Below are positions 8,186 to 17,599 of a stretch of 21,268 nucleotides of DNA, in pieces. Positions within the stretch are counted from its first letter, which is position 1; each line of letters begins with the position of its first letter. The stretch comes from Isoetes engelmannii. Lineage: Eukaryota; Streptophyta; Lycopodiopsida; Isoetales; Isoetaceae. The stretch lies in NCBI GenBank assembly GCA_011763485.2, contig JAANSK020270269.1, positions 1-21,268 of the forward strand. Direction: 5' to 3'. The position numbers were made by a program, and so were the translations under genes. Below the pieces are notes generated by a model, which was given only the letters and a program-made list of their open reading frames with translations, made no database searches and was not told the DNA's origin.

Positions 8186-10365
8186 ATCCTCTCCTAGCTT
8201 TATTATTCCTTTCTCGATGAGTTTAGTCTGCCAGCATCACAATCTCAACATATTATAAAGTGGCGCAACAGTTTCTTCCCATTGCTTAGTAACTTTCTTT
8301 GATTTTGGGTTCATGTATCTTTCCTTGTATAACATTCGGATTCAATACATAATCATGCATGCAACATAATGTTCCTTGTGATGTCTATTTGTCTAAATGA
8401 ACCAGAGTTGCACAGCTGCAGAAGAGCAGCTAATTGCATGTTGGATGGGTACGATCATTTAGTTGAATGATCATTCGCCTCAAAATGCATTTCCTCTGCA
8501 CTTTTGGCTTGATAAACAAAACTTTGTAGTGTATTTTTTTAAGCTTTGGGTTCTGCATAACAGTCTTCTTGAAGAGCTTAGGCATGCTACAAGTTTGTTA
8601 TTGCAGCCTTGTTTGTTTGTGAGTTAGAGATGTTGACAGACATTTGTTATTGCTTCAATGTCATACAAAGCCATAGTGTATCGAGTCCCAATGCTGTATT
8701 CTAAGCTATGCTCTGCAAATGGAATGCATAAAATGGCATTTAACATTGAAAATTTGAAGTAGATAGATATGATTTGGAATAGAAGAATTGTCTTAGTAGT
8801 AGATATGCAGAATAAACATGTGGTATTGCAAAATGTAGTTGCAGAATAAACATGTTGTATTGTGGAATGTATTTGCAGACATGTGGTACTATGGAATGCA
8901 TTTTATAAAGATTATCTTCATCATAGCCACTACATGCACTTAACTGTTTTAGTGCAATGTAAGATGAGGTATAAGTGGATGACGTGAGATTTTCAAGTCC
9001 CGCTCATTTGCAGATGATCAATTGGGATCATTTCTTTTGGATTTAAGTTCTCAGTTAAGGGTATTTAGGACTAAGGGCCTAGCTCTATTCATTTTTAGCA
9101 ACATACATAAGCTATAAAAGAAGCTCCATTATTTGCATGAGCAGATGGAGCTTCTTCGTTCAACTTCGTCATAGTCTAGAAATTTCTTGCTTCTCTGGAA
9201 ATGGCTAGGTAGCTTCTATATCATGTGAAATTATGAATTGTTAGAACTTTTTAGTTCCAGTGCAGATCAAAGGAGCAGCATTTATAATGCCAGACTTCTA
9301 TTGCAGCTAAAAACCTTAACAGGGTCATTGATCTTAACATTTCTCTTAAACATGTTCATGATAATGGTCAACCATTGCCTTGGCTTCATGTGATTTGAGA
9401 GTAACCTGCTAGTGGAGGCACTGCAGACATTAAGTTTTAGAACACTCCACAGGTCCATTCATTCAGTAGTAGTATAATGACAGGTCTGTGCTCCCATGGC
9501 TACAATTGACTTTGTGAAAGTATCTTCTACGTAAAAAGGTAAACTTAATAAGGCATCAAGAGGGCTTCATGATGCAAGCAAGAGATCTATCTCGTCCATT
9601 TTCTATATGTCGTTCAAAGTGGAAATTGATTTATTATGCTTAAAGGAATGACATGCGTATATGTGCCTCAATGGTCGTGCTTTAATGCTACTTTTACTGC
9701 TACAAATGAAATTGGCAATTGTATAGTTGTCTGCGGATGAAACAAAAGATTCCAGTTGGGAACAAAAGTAGTGAATCTACCTGTACTTTCAATAAGCGTT
9801 GTGTTCGCTTATCCTGGAGGAGCAATGACTCACATCTTTTTCCTCTATAGCTATAGCTAACGACCGATCAGGTAACTTTTCTACCCAATTCGTAATTAAT
9901 TCTTTTATTTTTATTTACATGTCTTGATGTGTATACACTTATTGCTTTGTTGTAAGCATGGCTTCAGCAATGTTTATCAACAACAACATCCTACTTAACG
10001 TATTAGCCTTGTAGCAAGCATAATATGGATAAGGAACATTCTTTCGTACTTTAACGACTTGTTACCTACTTTTTTCTCTAAAGGTGATGATTGTAACCAT
10101 TGTTCAAGGATTGCATATGACATAGTGTGTGTACAGAGCTAAGGAAAATGTCATGTTTGATCTTCCTTTATATTCTGAGTTTGCAAAGAGACCTGCAGAG
10201 ATTTAAATATCTGGACTCGTTCACTCATTGAGGATTAATCACTCTAAACATTATGTACTTCAGATCTGATATGGAAAAATGGATGTGCCTCTAATGGTAA
10301 TCCTCTTACAAGAATAGTGGTTAGCATTGAAAATGTGGAGGCCCTTCGAAACAACAAAAGGAAAA
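8186..10365. other. Long non-coding interval
   Basis: AT-rich with stops in all frames. Apart from the 34-base repeat at 8806-8902 I find no gene, RNA or mobile element that can be supported. Some TTGCAG acceptor-like sites occur, but no convincing exon lies between them. Confidence 0.5.
8806..8902 (+). repeat. 34-base tandem repeat, about three units
   Basis: Units start TGCAGAATAAACATG at 8806 and 8840, with a shortened third at 8874 (TGCAGACATGTGGTA). Each ends in GTATT..GGAATGTATT-like sequence. A small local duplication with no sign of function. Confidence 0.75.
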
Positions 10366-10384
10366 GATAAGATAAGATAAGATA
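10366..10384 (+). repeat. GATAA microsatellite
   Basis: Three GATAA units and a partial fourth, lying just before a short GC-richer segment. Confidence 0.8.
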
Positions 10385-10393
10385 TATTTTTTA

Positions 10394-10552
10394 ACGTCGC
10401 GCCACAAAGGCAGCATCCAATTGGACATGCGACGGCCACAAGGCAGTACAAGGGGGACCGAAGTCCTTAAACAGTACAAGGGGGACCGAAGTCCTTAAAC
10501 AGTTCAGGGACCGAAGTTTTGGAACAGATCAGAATGGACCGAAGTCCGTGAA
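10394..10552 (+). repeat. 28-base minisatellite with GGACCGAAGTCC core
   Basis: CAGTACAAGGGGGACCGAAG plus TCCTTAAA occurs at 10444 and again, identically, at 10472. Two diverged units follow (CAGTTCAGGGACCGAAG, CAGATCAGAATGGACCGAAG). Each core can fold as GGAC-CGAA-GTCC. Just upstream, GTCGC and GCGAC flank an interval that also contains the direct repeat GCCACAA..GGCAG (about 10400 and 10435). Two identical units imply a recent duplication. Confidence 0.8.
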
Positions 10553-11202
10553 CCAACTGGAAATCACCTTTGCAAATTGAAACGACATAAAAGATTATCA
10601 TTGTCTACTCTTTGTATGCGTACAGATTGTCATCATAATGTTTGATTCTCAGGACTGCATGTTTTTCCATCTATGTTTTTTTCTCTACGTTCTTTATTGA
10701 GATGTGTATATTGTTTCAGTATTACATTGTGGGACATAGAAAAGACGATCCTTCCTAAGTGCAGCTTCAAGATGGTTTTCTATAGTGAACAAGTTGGTAT
10801 GTGCAGCACTTATTGATTTTGGTGGTTACTGTGGGGTTTGCCCTGCAGATTTTTTAAGTATATGTAGTATATGAAGGTTGTGGACTTGTGGTAGGTGTGC
10901 ATCCTGGAAAATTGGATTATTGAGATATTTTGCAAACTAAAATGGGCATCCACAAGGTCCAGCCTGTATGTAGTTTTCTAGGTCTGACATAGGAACAAGT
11001 TCCAACAAAGTAGTTAAGCTCCAACAAAAGGATGTAAATTAAATACATTTGTTAGAAGGCAATGACATTTGCCTTGCCTTAAATGGTTTTGATGTAGCTG
11101 TGGATTGTATCTAGTTGCATGAGTCAAAAAGTTTGTATATACTTGGCAATTGATCTAACATCTTCCTTAAGCTAAACATAAAAGAATATATGTGTTGGTA
11201 TT
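10553..11202. other. Non-coding interval
   Basis: AT-rich, with no supported gene or repeat. Confidence 0.45.
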
Positions 11203-11490
11203 ATGAACTATAGACATTTAAGATATAAGAGGTCGTATTTGGTTCGTCCATCTAGTAAATACTTAGTCTCAAGCATGCTAAAGCAAGTTGAGTACTACAG
11301 AACTAAATCATTCAAGATAGATACATACAATTTTAATGTCCATGGAGACCATAAATGCACAGTAGCTACCCTTAAGGTGATGGATAAATGTTCTATAGAT
11401 GAGTATAAAATCCATCTCCGATCTATTTTTCACTTCCTATTCCTCAAACAAATTTCAAGACAATTTTTAGATGACTTAGAGATGAACTAA
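11203..11490 (+). other. Unrecognised 95-codon open frame
   Basis: It begins MNYRHLRYKRSYLVRPSSKY and ends FLDDLEMN before TAA. The product would be basic and Lys/Tyr-rich, with no signal peptide, membrane segment or motif I can name. No second exon or splice frame is evident. An open frame of this size can arise by chance, though it is longer than its neighbours in this AT-rich stretch. It could be a fragment of a lineage-specific or transposon gene. Confidence 0.15.
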
Positions 11491-13260
11491 CACAAGGGGG
11501 ATGATGACCTATAACTTTTAAACAATAGTATTGAAACTTGTGAAGAAAAAAACACGAAATAAAGCATTTTCAGCAATTATACACTTGCTACAAAACCAAT
11601 GGCAATTATACACTTGCTACAAAGTCAATAACATGGGGGAAAACCATATCACTAATATGCTCATTATAGTCCTCAATTAACTACGAAAAAGAAAAAGAAA
11701 AACTTTTAACCTCGCCCGGTGCCCCAAGCCCACCATGCTAGTTTAAATTCGTTTCGTTTCTTCTTGACCATTCTATTAACCATAATTGAACAATGTACCA
11801 ATTTCTATTTAACTCTACCTAACAAGAAAGTTTTATGGCCACTTGAAAAGAGGATGAGAAGATTCAAACCGCTCAACTCATCTAGATACAAAATAGTAAA
11901 TCTCTAATCAAAACATTCTACAATGTTCTAGAATGATGTAGAATGTCCTTAGATAATACAATATTTCCAAGATAGCAAGTTTTCAGTCAAGGTATTCTAC
12001 CAAAGTAGCAACTAAATCAAAGCACTTTAAATTTTCCTCTTATAATAGAAACTTTAAAATAATAAAATAAAATTTCAAATACTAGTCAAGACATTCTATA
12101 ATGTTCTTGATTGTTCTGAAATATAAATGTTACATGTAGAATGTTCTAGATGCCTCAACGTCTAGACCTAGATGCTTAGAATCTCCTATCTCAACTATAC
12201 ATGTTACTATATCTTTTGCTTGAACATGATTATGAAGCTCCTCTTGTCTATATTCTTTCTATTTAATTCTAGCAATATGTTCATGTGATCGAGGACCATG
12301 TTCTTGCCTCTTTCTTCTCATTTTCTTGTGTTGTAACTTTAGCTCAAGTTCTTACGAGCTAGCTCATGTTCCTATGGGGCTCACTCTCTGATGTTGTAGC
12401 TTATGTCTCCATAAAATCTAAGTTCATACTATTGTCTTTTGCAGTTCTTGGGGTCTAGCTCACATCTATATAGTTCGAAGTTATGTTTAAGCTAATTTTT
12501 CTTCCGATCTAGTCTATGTTTTTATGGCGTTTAAAATGAGAAATCCCATCCAAACCATCCAACTTGGTGGCTTCTAGAACTTTTGCCTAATAGGAAGCTT
12601 TTGAAAGTAGCAAATTTAATTAGGCATTTTGCATGTCCTTGAGTGGTGTAGAATGCCCCTTCGTAATACAAAACGAAAAAACGTAACATCAAATATCATA
12701 AAAAATGATTCATCGTGCAAAACGTATATTTATACGGGCATTTTGCTATGGTTTTATATGATTGTGTCGACTTGTTTGTGTGAGGGTATACCAGATGTAT
12801 TTACAGAGCGCACAGTATGTTTGCATTAAATATGGTAATTTATCCTAATGGTTTTGCCCATGTATTGTTTTTTTTGCTATATTCGCAACAAAATACAGTG
12901 CTTTTACGTGCAAGCATCGAGAGTAACTGATATTAGGGTTCATCCACTTTCTGCTTTGTAAGGATCCCTGGCTATCAAAACCCGGTGTAGATTTGGATTC
13001 TACTTGCCATAATGGTGCTTAGGTGTGCTAGCTGCATCTCCCTCATCTATCTCCTTTTCAAATTGCTTCACCGTCCTGGCTCTAGCTACAGCAGCTATAA
13101 ATCATACCAATATGGATTACGTCCTTAACAAACATGGGGAATATCTGCCTTTGGAAGGATGGATGTCTTTGCTAGAAGAGCTTGGGCACCTAAAGAAACG
13201 GACTGCAGAGTGGATGCTCCTAAAGCAAGTTCCTGAGAATGCCATATTCTGACATTCTTT
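11491..13260. other. Non-coding interval with scattered GAACATTC-type motifs
   Basis: No supported gene. ACATTCTA, ATGTTCTAGAATG and GTAGAATGTTCTAGATG motifs at 11913-11946 and 12080-12150 recall the GAACATTCTAG blocks of 6200-7150. Related repeat debris is therefore likely. CTAGCTCA-type phrases recur between 12350 and 12520 without a clear period. Confidence 0.45.
11913..11946. repeat. Inverted repeat, 10-base arms
   Basis: ACATTCTACA (11913-11922) and TGTAGAATGT (11937-11946) are perfect inverted arms. They surround a 14-base spacer that holds another TTCTAGAA palindrome. This could be a remnant of a small inverted-repeat element or of the GAACATTC family. Confidence 0.65.
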
Positions 13261-13269
13261 ACAGTACGG

Positions 13270-13580
13270 TAAGATATCTGTTCCCATCTGAGATTTGTCT
13301 ACCTGTTGCATAAGCCTAGACAGTCCGAAATCTGAAATTTTAGGTAAGAATTTGAGTCTAGAAGTATGTTTCGAGGCTTCAAACCGACCATTGCATTCTT
13401 CATGCACATAAGCTATTCCTTGGGCAGCGCCCATGGCTATCTGAAACCTGGTTTGCCAGTTTAGGGCAGATTTCTCCTGTAGAGATCCATTTTCCATAAA
13501 TTCATAAACTAGAAGCCTGTTTCATCTTTCTAAGCAAAATCCAATTAGTTTCACCTCAAATTCATTTATGGGTTCTAGAA
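13270..13580 (-). pseudogene. Receptor-like protein kinase fragment (lectin-receptor type)
   Basis: Read on the minus strand, VKLIGFCLER, a stop, NRLLVYEFMENGSLQ, LNWQTRFQIAMGAAQGIAYV, HEECNGR and FLPKISDFGLSRLMQQ appear in order. The last block holds the DFG metal-binding motif (13332-13324). This is the middle of a plant Ser/Thr receptor kinase. The wording resembles the G-type lectin or LRK10-like families, which sit in the plasma membrane. One in-frame stop lies between the ER and NRLLVYEF codons. The catalytic loop HCD/HRD codons are missing: the sequence jumps from CNGR to a shifted frame reading KPRNILLDS (13379-13353), then back to FLPK. DKSQMGTDI marks the activation loop, after which similarity ends. 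The N-lobe, ectodomain and C-lobe end are absent. Confidence 0.85.
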
Positions 13581-13900
13581 GATTAGACGATTCAGGGTTC
13601 ATGTATATTGTAGTGGATACATATATTGCACATAATGACGCTTATTCCAGTGCCTTCTTGACGACCTGGTATCATGATTTGACTTGAAGGCTCTACATCA
13701 GACATACAGAAGACACTAGTGCTATGCTTCTACATTTGCGGCTAAATCTGCTGACCTCTGTTCCAAACAAATTCACTTTCATGAAAAAACTTGATTTCTG
13801 TCAGCTATTTTGTTCATCGTGTATGTCCTTACAAGACACTTCCTGCATCTATCTGCAGTTCCCAGGCCAGTTCGCTTTGGAGCTTCATTATGTAAAAATT

Positions 13901-14340
13901 GTCTTTTAATTAATCTGTATAATGGCTTGTGGTCTTGAAGATGTTTCATGCAGGGTCTGGGGTTGAAGGATATGGACGAATTAGCTTATGTCGGTTCCGC
14001 CATTATCCAAGTTGTGCAGGGCTTTATGGTGATGATCCACAAACCTAGCATTATTTCTACTAAGAAAAAAGCCTCTCACGTTTTTCACCATCCTATGGTC
14101 CTTATGCTACTTGGCTCCAGTTTACTCAGTCTTTACAGGTTATTGCTCTTCTTACAAATACTGTTGTCCATGATTGGAAGAACATAGATGCCTAGAAAGT
14201 TGAGATGAGCTAGAAGTTGAGATGGGCTGTGGCAGTTTGCAGACATATAATCCAGGTAATATATCTGAAAAAAATGATTTTGGTGCAACAAATTTTGCAT
14301 GCTTATAACACGTCAAATGTGATGTTTCTTTGCTATATAG
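13901..14340 (+). repeat. 441-bp tandem unit, copy 1
   Basis: Starts GTCTTTTAATTAATCTGTAT and ends TTTGCTATATAG. It is followed after one base by copy 2, which starts GCCTTTTAATTAATCTGTAT at 14342. The two are nearly identical over the full length, with a few substitutions and small indels, so the duplication is fairly recent. Copy 1 shows the undisturbed right end (GCTATATAGT), which acts as an empty-site reference for the element inserted after copy 2. Confidence 0.9.
13941..14255 (+). pseudogene. Exon-like core of copy 1 (Tyr/Pro-rich, perhaps RNA-binding protein)
   Basis: Bounded by an AG (TCTTGAAG) and by TCCAG|GTAATA, a good donor. One frame reads EGYGRISLCRFRHYPSCAG, then LYGDDPQ and a stop. 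The GYGRIS block recalls the RNP1 motif (KGYGFVTF) of plant RRM proteins, and a Tyr/Pro-rich tail follows in another frame. The family guess is weak. The copy is interrupted, so it is at best a relic exon. Confidence 0.3.
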
Positions 14341-14341
14341 T

Positions 14342-14784
14342 GCCTTTTAATTAATCTGTATAATGGCTTGTGGTCTTGCAGATGTTTCATGCAGGGTTTG
14401 GGGTTGAAGGATATGGACGAATTAGCTTCCGTCTATTTCGCCATTATCCAAGTTGCGCAGGGCTTTATGGTGATGATCCACAAACACCGCAATATTTCTA
14501 CTAAAAAAAAGCCTCTCACGTTTTCCACCATCCTATGGTCCTTATGGTCCTTATGCTTATTTGGCTCCAGTTTACCCAGTCTTTACATGTTATTGCTCTT
14601 CTTACAGATATTGTTGTCCATGATTGGAAGAACATAGATGCCTAGAAAGTTGGGATGGGCTAGAAAGTTGAGATGGGTGGTGGCAGTTTGCAGACATATA
14701 ATCCAGGTAATATATCTGAAAAAAAGATTTTGGTGCAACAAATTTGCATGCTTATAATACCTCAAATCTGATGTTTCTTTGCTA
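14342..14784 (+). repeat. 441-bp tandem unit, copy 2, interrupted at its right end
   Basis: Parallels copy 1 through GATGTTTCTTTGCTA and then departs abruptly at 14785. The departure point is the inferred left end of a Helitron. Copy 2 has an extra TTATGGTCC unit near 14538. Confidence 0.88.
14382..14706 (+). pseudogene. Exon-like core of copy 2 (Tyr/Pro-rich, perhaps RNA-binding protein)
   Basis: Acceptor TCTTGCAG and donor TCCAG|GTAATA frame a 325-base segment. It reads FGVEGYGRISFRLFRHYPSC and then GLYGDDPQTPQYFY. After a frame change it reads RFPPSYGPYGPYAYLAPVYP. A GYG-I-F block followed by a Tyr/Pro/Gly-rich tail would suit a single-RRM plant RNA-binding protein, but the match is short. 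Better splice sites than copy 1 suggest copy 2 is nearer the parent exon. An unrelated Tyr-rich protein cannot be excluded. Confidence 0.33.
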
Positions 14785-14934
14785 TCCTTCTATATATAAA
14801 ATTACTACTTTTCAGCCCACAAAGAAAACCAAAAAAATTCCCAAAAAAAATCAAAAAAATCCAAAACAATTAAATTTGGAACCTAAAATATTTTCCGGCT
14901 GAAGCTGGCCACATGCTTCAGTCACAAACGTGTC

Positions 14935-15464
14935 CCTGCCCGGGCTTGCCCATCTTAAATCGTTTCCCTGGTGCATTTCCGGGAGAAGCTGCCCACGGCC
15001 TTGCTTACCTGTGTTCTAAACTCTTTGAAAATTTTGAGATTGAGTCATTTGGCTTACATGATGGCGTCATCAAATTCCTTGACATTAAAACAGAGCGGAC
15101 TCATAATTTTGAAGGCTACAGCTCCTTTGGTAGCCTGACGACTGCTGAAGCTGTGGAAGATTCATCTTTGAGAGAATTTTTGGAATCAAAGTTGATTGAA
15201 ATAGAAGTAGAAGATCTGGATGCGGAATTAAAGCTGGTATTTGCAGATGTTGCAAAAGCAGTATGGGTGCTTCACAAACTAGCTTTTAGTTTCAATCCGA
15301 AGGCCACAATTGTGACGTTGGCTAAGTGTAGACATTTTGATCCAGCCTACATGAAAAATGTTGTGAGTGCAGGGGGAGATTATGAATATGGTGTAATATT
15401 TGTGGTGCATTGTACAGATGATCTGCATCAATTGTTTGGACACAGGTGCAAGCTCAGGATTTAG
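14935..15464 (+). pseudogene. GIL1-like (DUF641) protein, C-terminal fragment
   Basis: DUF641 proteins (GIL1, gravitropic in the light, and IRKI relatives) are plant regulators of roughly 400-500 residues. This open frame starts at an ATG at 14913 that is probably not a true start. Counted from there, it matches the family's C-terminal half: AYLCSKLFENFEIESFGL (residues 31-48), VWVLHKLAFSFNPKATI (117-133), FDPAYMKNVVS (142-152), and an end RCKLRI (178-183) where the family has a short RV/CYL-type ending. The usual FQVRKG-like stretch before FDPAYM reads VTLAKCR. The DUF641 N-terminal part and the coiled coil are absent. The frame is intact for 183 codons and ends at a natural-looking stop. 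It sits 150 bases inside the left end of the inferred Helitron, which fits a captured piece rather than a resident gene. Confidence 0.75.
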
Positions 15465-15510
15465 GTTTTTCCCATTTCTATGAATGAATTTCTATATGTT
15501 GTTATTGCAG

Positions 15511-15927
15511 GCAGGCTAACATGAATGCAAACCAGTATGATTCCAAATCAATGTCACCGGCATTAATTTCTTCTGTGGATGCCTGCCATGACTTATTTAG
15601 GCGAGCTTGGGACCCTAGCTATAATGTTCTGTTCCTCTACACATGGATGGGAAACATAGCCTCTCCGTAAGGCTGGAACGACTGGGGTAAAACAGACAAG
15701 TAAGGCCTTTGATGCACATAGTTCCATTAATCCCAAATTCTTAAATTGCTAGAATGTGCAAATGTTATTACTTCCGGACGGTATTTTATGCTCAATTTAT
15801 GTGCTCTGGTCCAGGATCAAACATAGCCACGAGAGTGAAGTGGTCCAAGGAACTTACTCCAGAGGAACTAAGAGCTTTTATGCGGATTAGCTTCATAAAT
15901 GGACAAAGATGGTTTCAGCAACTATGA
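15511..15927 (+). pseudogene. Pectinesterase (pectin methylesterase) terminal exons
   Basis: Pectinesterases remove methyl esters from cell-wall pectin. After an acceptor TTATTGCAG, the first exon (15511-15699) reads QANMNANQYDSKSM, HDLFRRAWDPS, VLFLYTWMGNIASP, a stop at 15668, then GWNDWGKTD. This is the family's 'LGR.W...V.F..T.M...I.P.GW..W' block, with the Arg and Trp kept. A GTAAGG donor follows. The terminal exon (15778-15927) reads TVFYAQFMCSGPGSNIATRV, KWSKELTPEELRAFM and FINGQRWFQQL, then a stop. This is the typical 'GPG...RVKW...F..WL' ending. The base pair before the terminal exon is GG rather than AG. Upstream exons with the catalytic Asp residues (GTVDFIFG region) are absent, so no enzyme can result. 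Confidence 0.88.
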
Positions 15928-15974
15928 TATTTCTTGACCAATGTTTGTGTTATTCTTTGGTGTTAGGTACAAAG

Positions 15975-16124
15975 CTTCAAGTAAGGCCCTTGATCCACGT
16001 AATTCCATTAATCCCAATTTTTTTAAACCGTTAATTGTGCAAATGTTACTGCAAGACATTATTCTATGCTCAATTCAGGTGCTTTGGTCTAGGATCAAAC
16101 GTGGCTATCCAAGGAACTGACTCC
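15975..16124 (+). repeat. Second partial copy of the pectinesterase intron and last exon
   Basis: AAGTAAGGCCCTTGAT through ACTGACTCC repeats 15695-15860 at an offset of about 275 bases. It includes intron sequence (ATTCCATTAATCCCAA) and an exon start reading TLFYAQFRCFGLGSNVA. Here the acceptor region reads GCAAG before ACA, so AG is present. About 15 exon bases after GTGGCT are missing compared with the first copy. The duplication probably arose inside the element. Confidence 0.85.
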
Positions 16125-16247
16125 TATGCTGTAGATTCAACGAATCAGGAACTGTTACTGCATAGAACTGGCATTTTAACATGGTGGGGGATGTTGTTCT
16201 GGACCCCAGGATCAATCATGATATGGATAAGATGCATTAAGCAATTC

Positions 16248-16400
16248 TTTCTGCACAAAAGATTGCAGCTAAGTGCCACAGAACGATATGCTAAGAGACA
16301 AAATCATAGAGCACATGCTGGCAGTCTATTTCTGCACAAAAGATTGCAGCCAAGGGCTACAAAATGATATGCTGAGAGACAAGGTCACAGAGCACATCGC
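16248..16400 (+). repeat. 81-base tandem repeat, two units
   Basis: TTTCTGCACAAAAGATTGCAG starts units at about 16248 and 16329. Each continues AAG..CTACA/CCACA, GATATGCT(A/G)AGAGACAA and CA(T/C)AGAGCACAT. Divergence is moderate. Unit 1 lies in an open frame that shows no family signature. Confidence 0.8.
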
Positions 16401-17104
16401 TCCCAACCTTGAATTGTTCCATAGCAGCAAAATACGCAGGAGTTTATAAAAACAAACCACCCTAGCATATTACTTATGGAGATAGCATTCAAGTAGTCTG
16501 AGTTTATGGCACTTGAAAGGGCTTATGCTTGCTTCTTAGCAAGAAATGAGGTATTTGTCTACCCTGAACTTTTAAAATAGATCCGCACATGAGGTTACCA
16601 TAAAATAAATATAGATCACTTCTTTAAAATTGTTTGTAGGCATTTGCTTTCTATTGGATCCAATGCCTGGTAATTCTAGAACCCATACTGTATGCATTCT
16701 TATTTCCTCTGCTCTTAAACTTGCACCAGCATTTTGGCTTATCATATTTAAGAATGGCAAAGCTTGATCTCAAAGATTTGATAGAGCGAATACATAGAAC
16801 TAGAAGTTGCACAATTGAAGTTTCATTTGGTGAATACATTACCCTAGAATTATCAAGCATCGGGCTCAGATAATAGAGGTTTGTTTCTGGCTTGAATGCT
16901 TCAAGCACCCTAGGGGCAGGAAGCCTCAGGCAATGCTAGAAGCTCTAACCTCTTGGAAGGCCTTTAAAGTATGTCCATTACATGAATTTCTGTGTATATT
17001 TGAAGTTAGTTGACTAAAGCATCCTGCCAGCTTGAAGTGTAGGGTGAAGCTGTGGTGAAGAGGGGTGCCATAGTGCTTTTGCGAAATTATCTCTCTGAAA
17101 ATAC
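16401..17104 (+). other. Unassigned Helitron interior, left
   Basis: No gene recognised. Two short plus-strand frames are the only open stretches: 16506-16581, MALERAYACFLARNEVFVYP with a few residues before the stop, and 16754-16873, starting MAKLDLKDLIERIHRTRSCT. They could be pieces of captured exons, but neither is long enough to place. Confidence 0.35.
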
Positions 17105-17594
17105 CTGCTGCAGAATGTGATCAAAGTATGATATCACAGAAAAATGGTTTCGAATATCAGGACTTGCCTTTGCAAGATTACCTACAGATGCCATCAATAA
17201 GAATTGGTCCGGAGCAACTGGGGTTGCAAGCTCTAACAAACTGCCAACCATAAAATATTATCAAAATCTTCTTACCAGAAGCTCAATTATTCATTAATGC
17301 TATTATCTTGGGCTACATGCCAGCACTGGCTAGAAATTCTGAATAAATACGCCACTGTTTAAGGTCTTCATCAAAAATACCACCAAAACGTCCACCTGAT
17401 TATGCATACATATAAGAGATGACAGTATCTGTTCAGGTATAGCAGCAGAAATATCATGTTCTGAAAGTCATCAGAGCACCATGTACCAATACACAAACGA
17501 CCGAATGCTCCTAAACCATCTATAGATACCCATCCAACCCTAGCAAAAGATGAAACTAGCCTTACTTTATAGCAGCTGTAGCTGCTGTTAGAGC
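17105..17594 (-). pseudogene. RUS4-like (root UV-B sensitive, DUF647) exons
   Basis: RUS proteins are conserved plant proteins with a DUF647 domain; family members act in UV-B response, auxin transport or development. On the minus strand three blocks run in family order. First, ALTAATAAIK (17594-17565) and then WVSIDGLGAFGRLCIG (about 17535-17485). Second, after an acceptor ATAATCAG, GRFGGIFDEDLKQWRIY and SEFLASAG (17395-17319). Third, after TTGGCAG, LLELATPVAPDQFLLMASVG, NLAKASPDIRNHFSVIS and FDHILQQ before a GTATTT donor (17240-17105). The wording matches the RUS4 part of the family best (...AIKWVSKDGIGAVGRLFIGGRFG...). Introns of about 80-90 bases are kept. The AIK/WV junction holds a short insertion or shrunken intron, and the donor after SAG looks decayed. 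The rest of DUF647 is absent. Orientation is opposite to the other captured pieces. Confidence 0.8.
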
Positions 17595-17599
17595 AGATG

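Noticed and set aside
13025-13252. Plus-strand 75-codon frame with LEGWMSLLEELGHLKKRTAE, slightly like a PPR protein stretch
   Set aside because: It overlaps the antisense of the end of the kinase fragment region and lacks the repeat signature (no MP.RD, no WN). The resemblance is a few residues only.
16035-16367. A 110-codon frame as a new gene
   Set aside because: Its left part is the duplicated pectinesterase exon and its right part is the 81-base tandem repeat; no family motif spans it.
16651-16908. Minus-strand 85-codon frame as a gene
   Set aside because: No recognisable motif, and a short plus-strand frame (16754-16873) in the same place is at least as protein-like. Neither can be supported.
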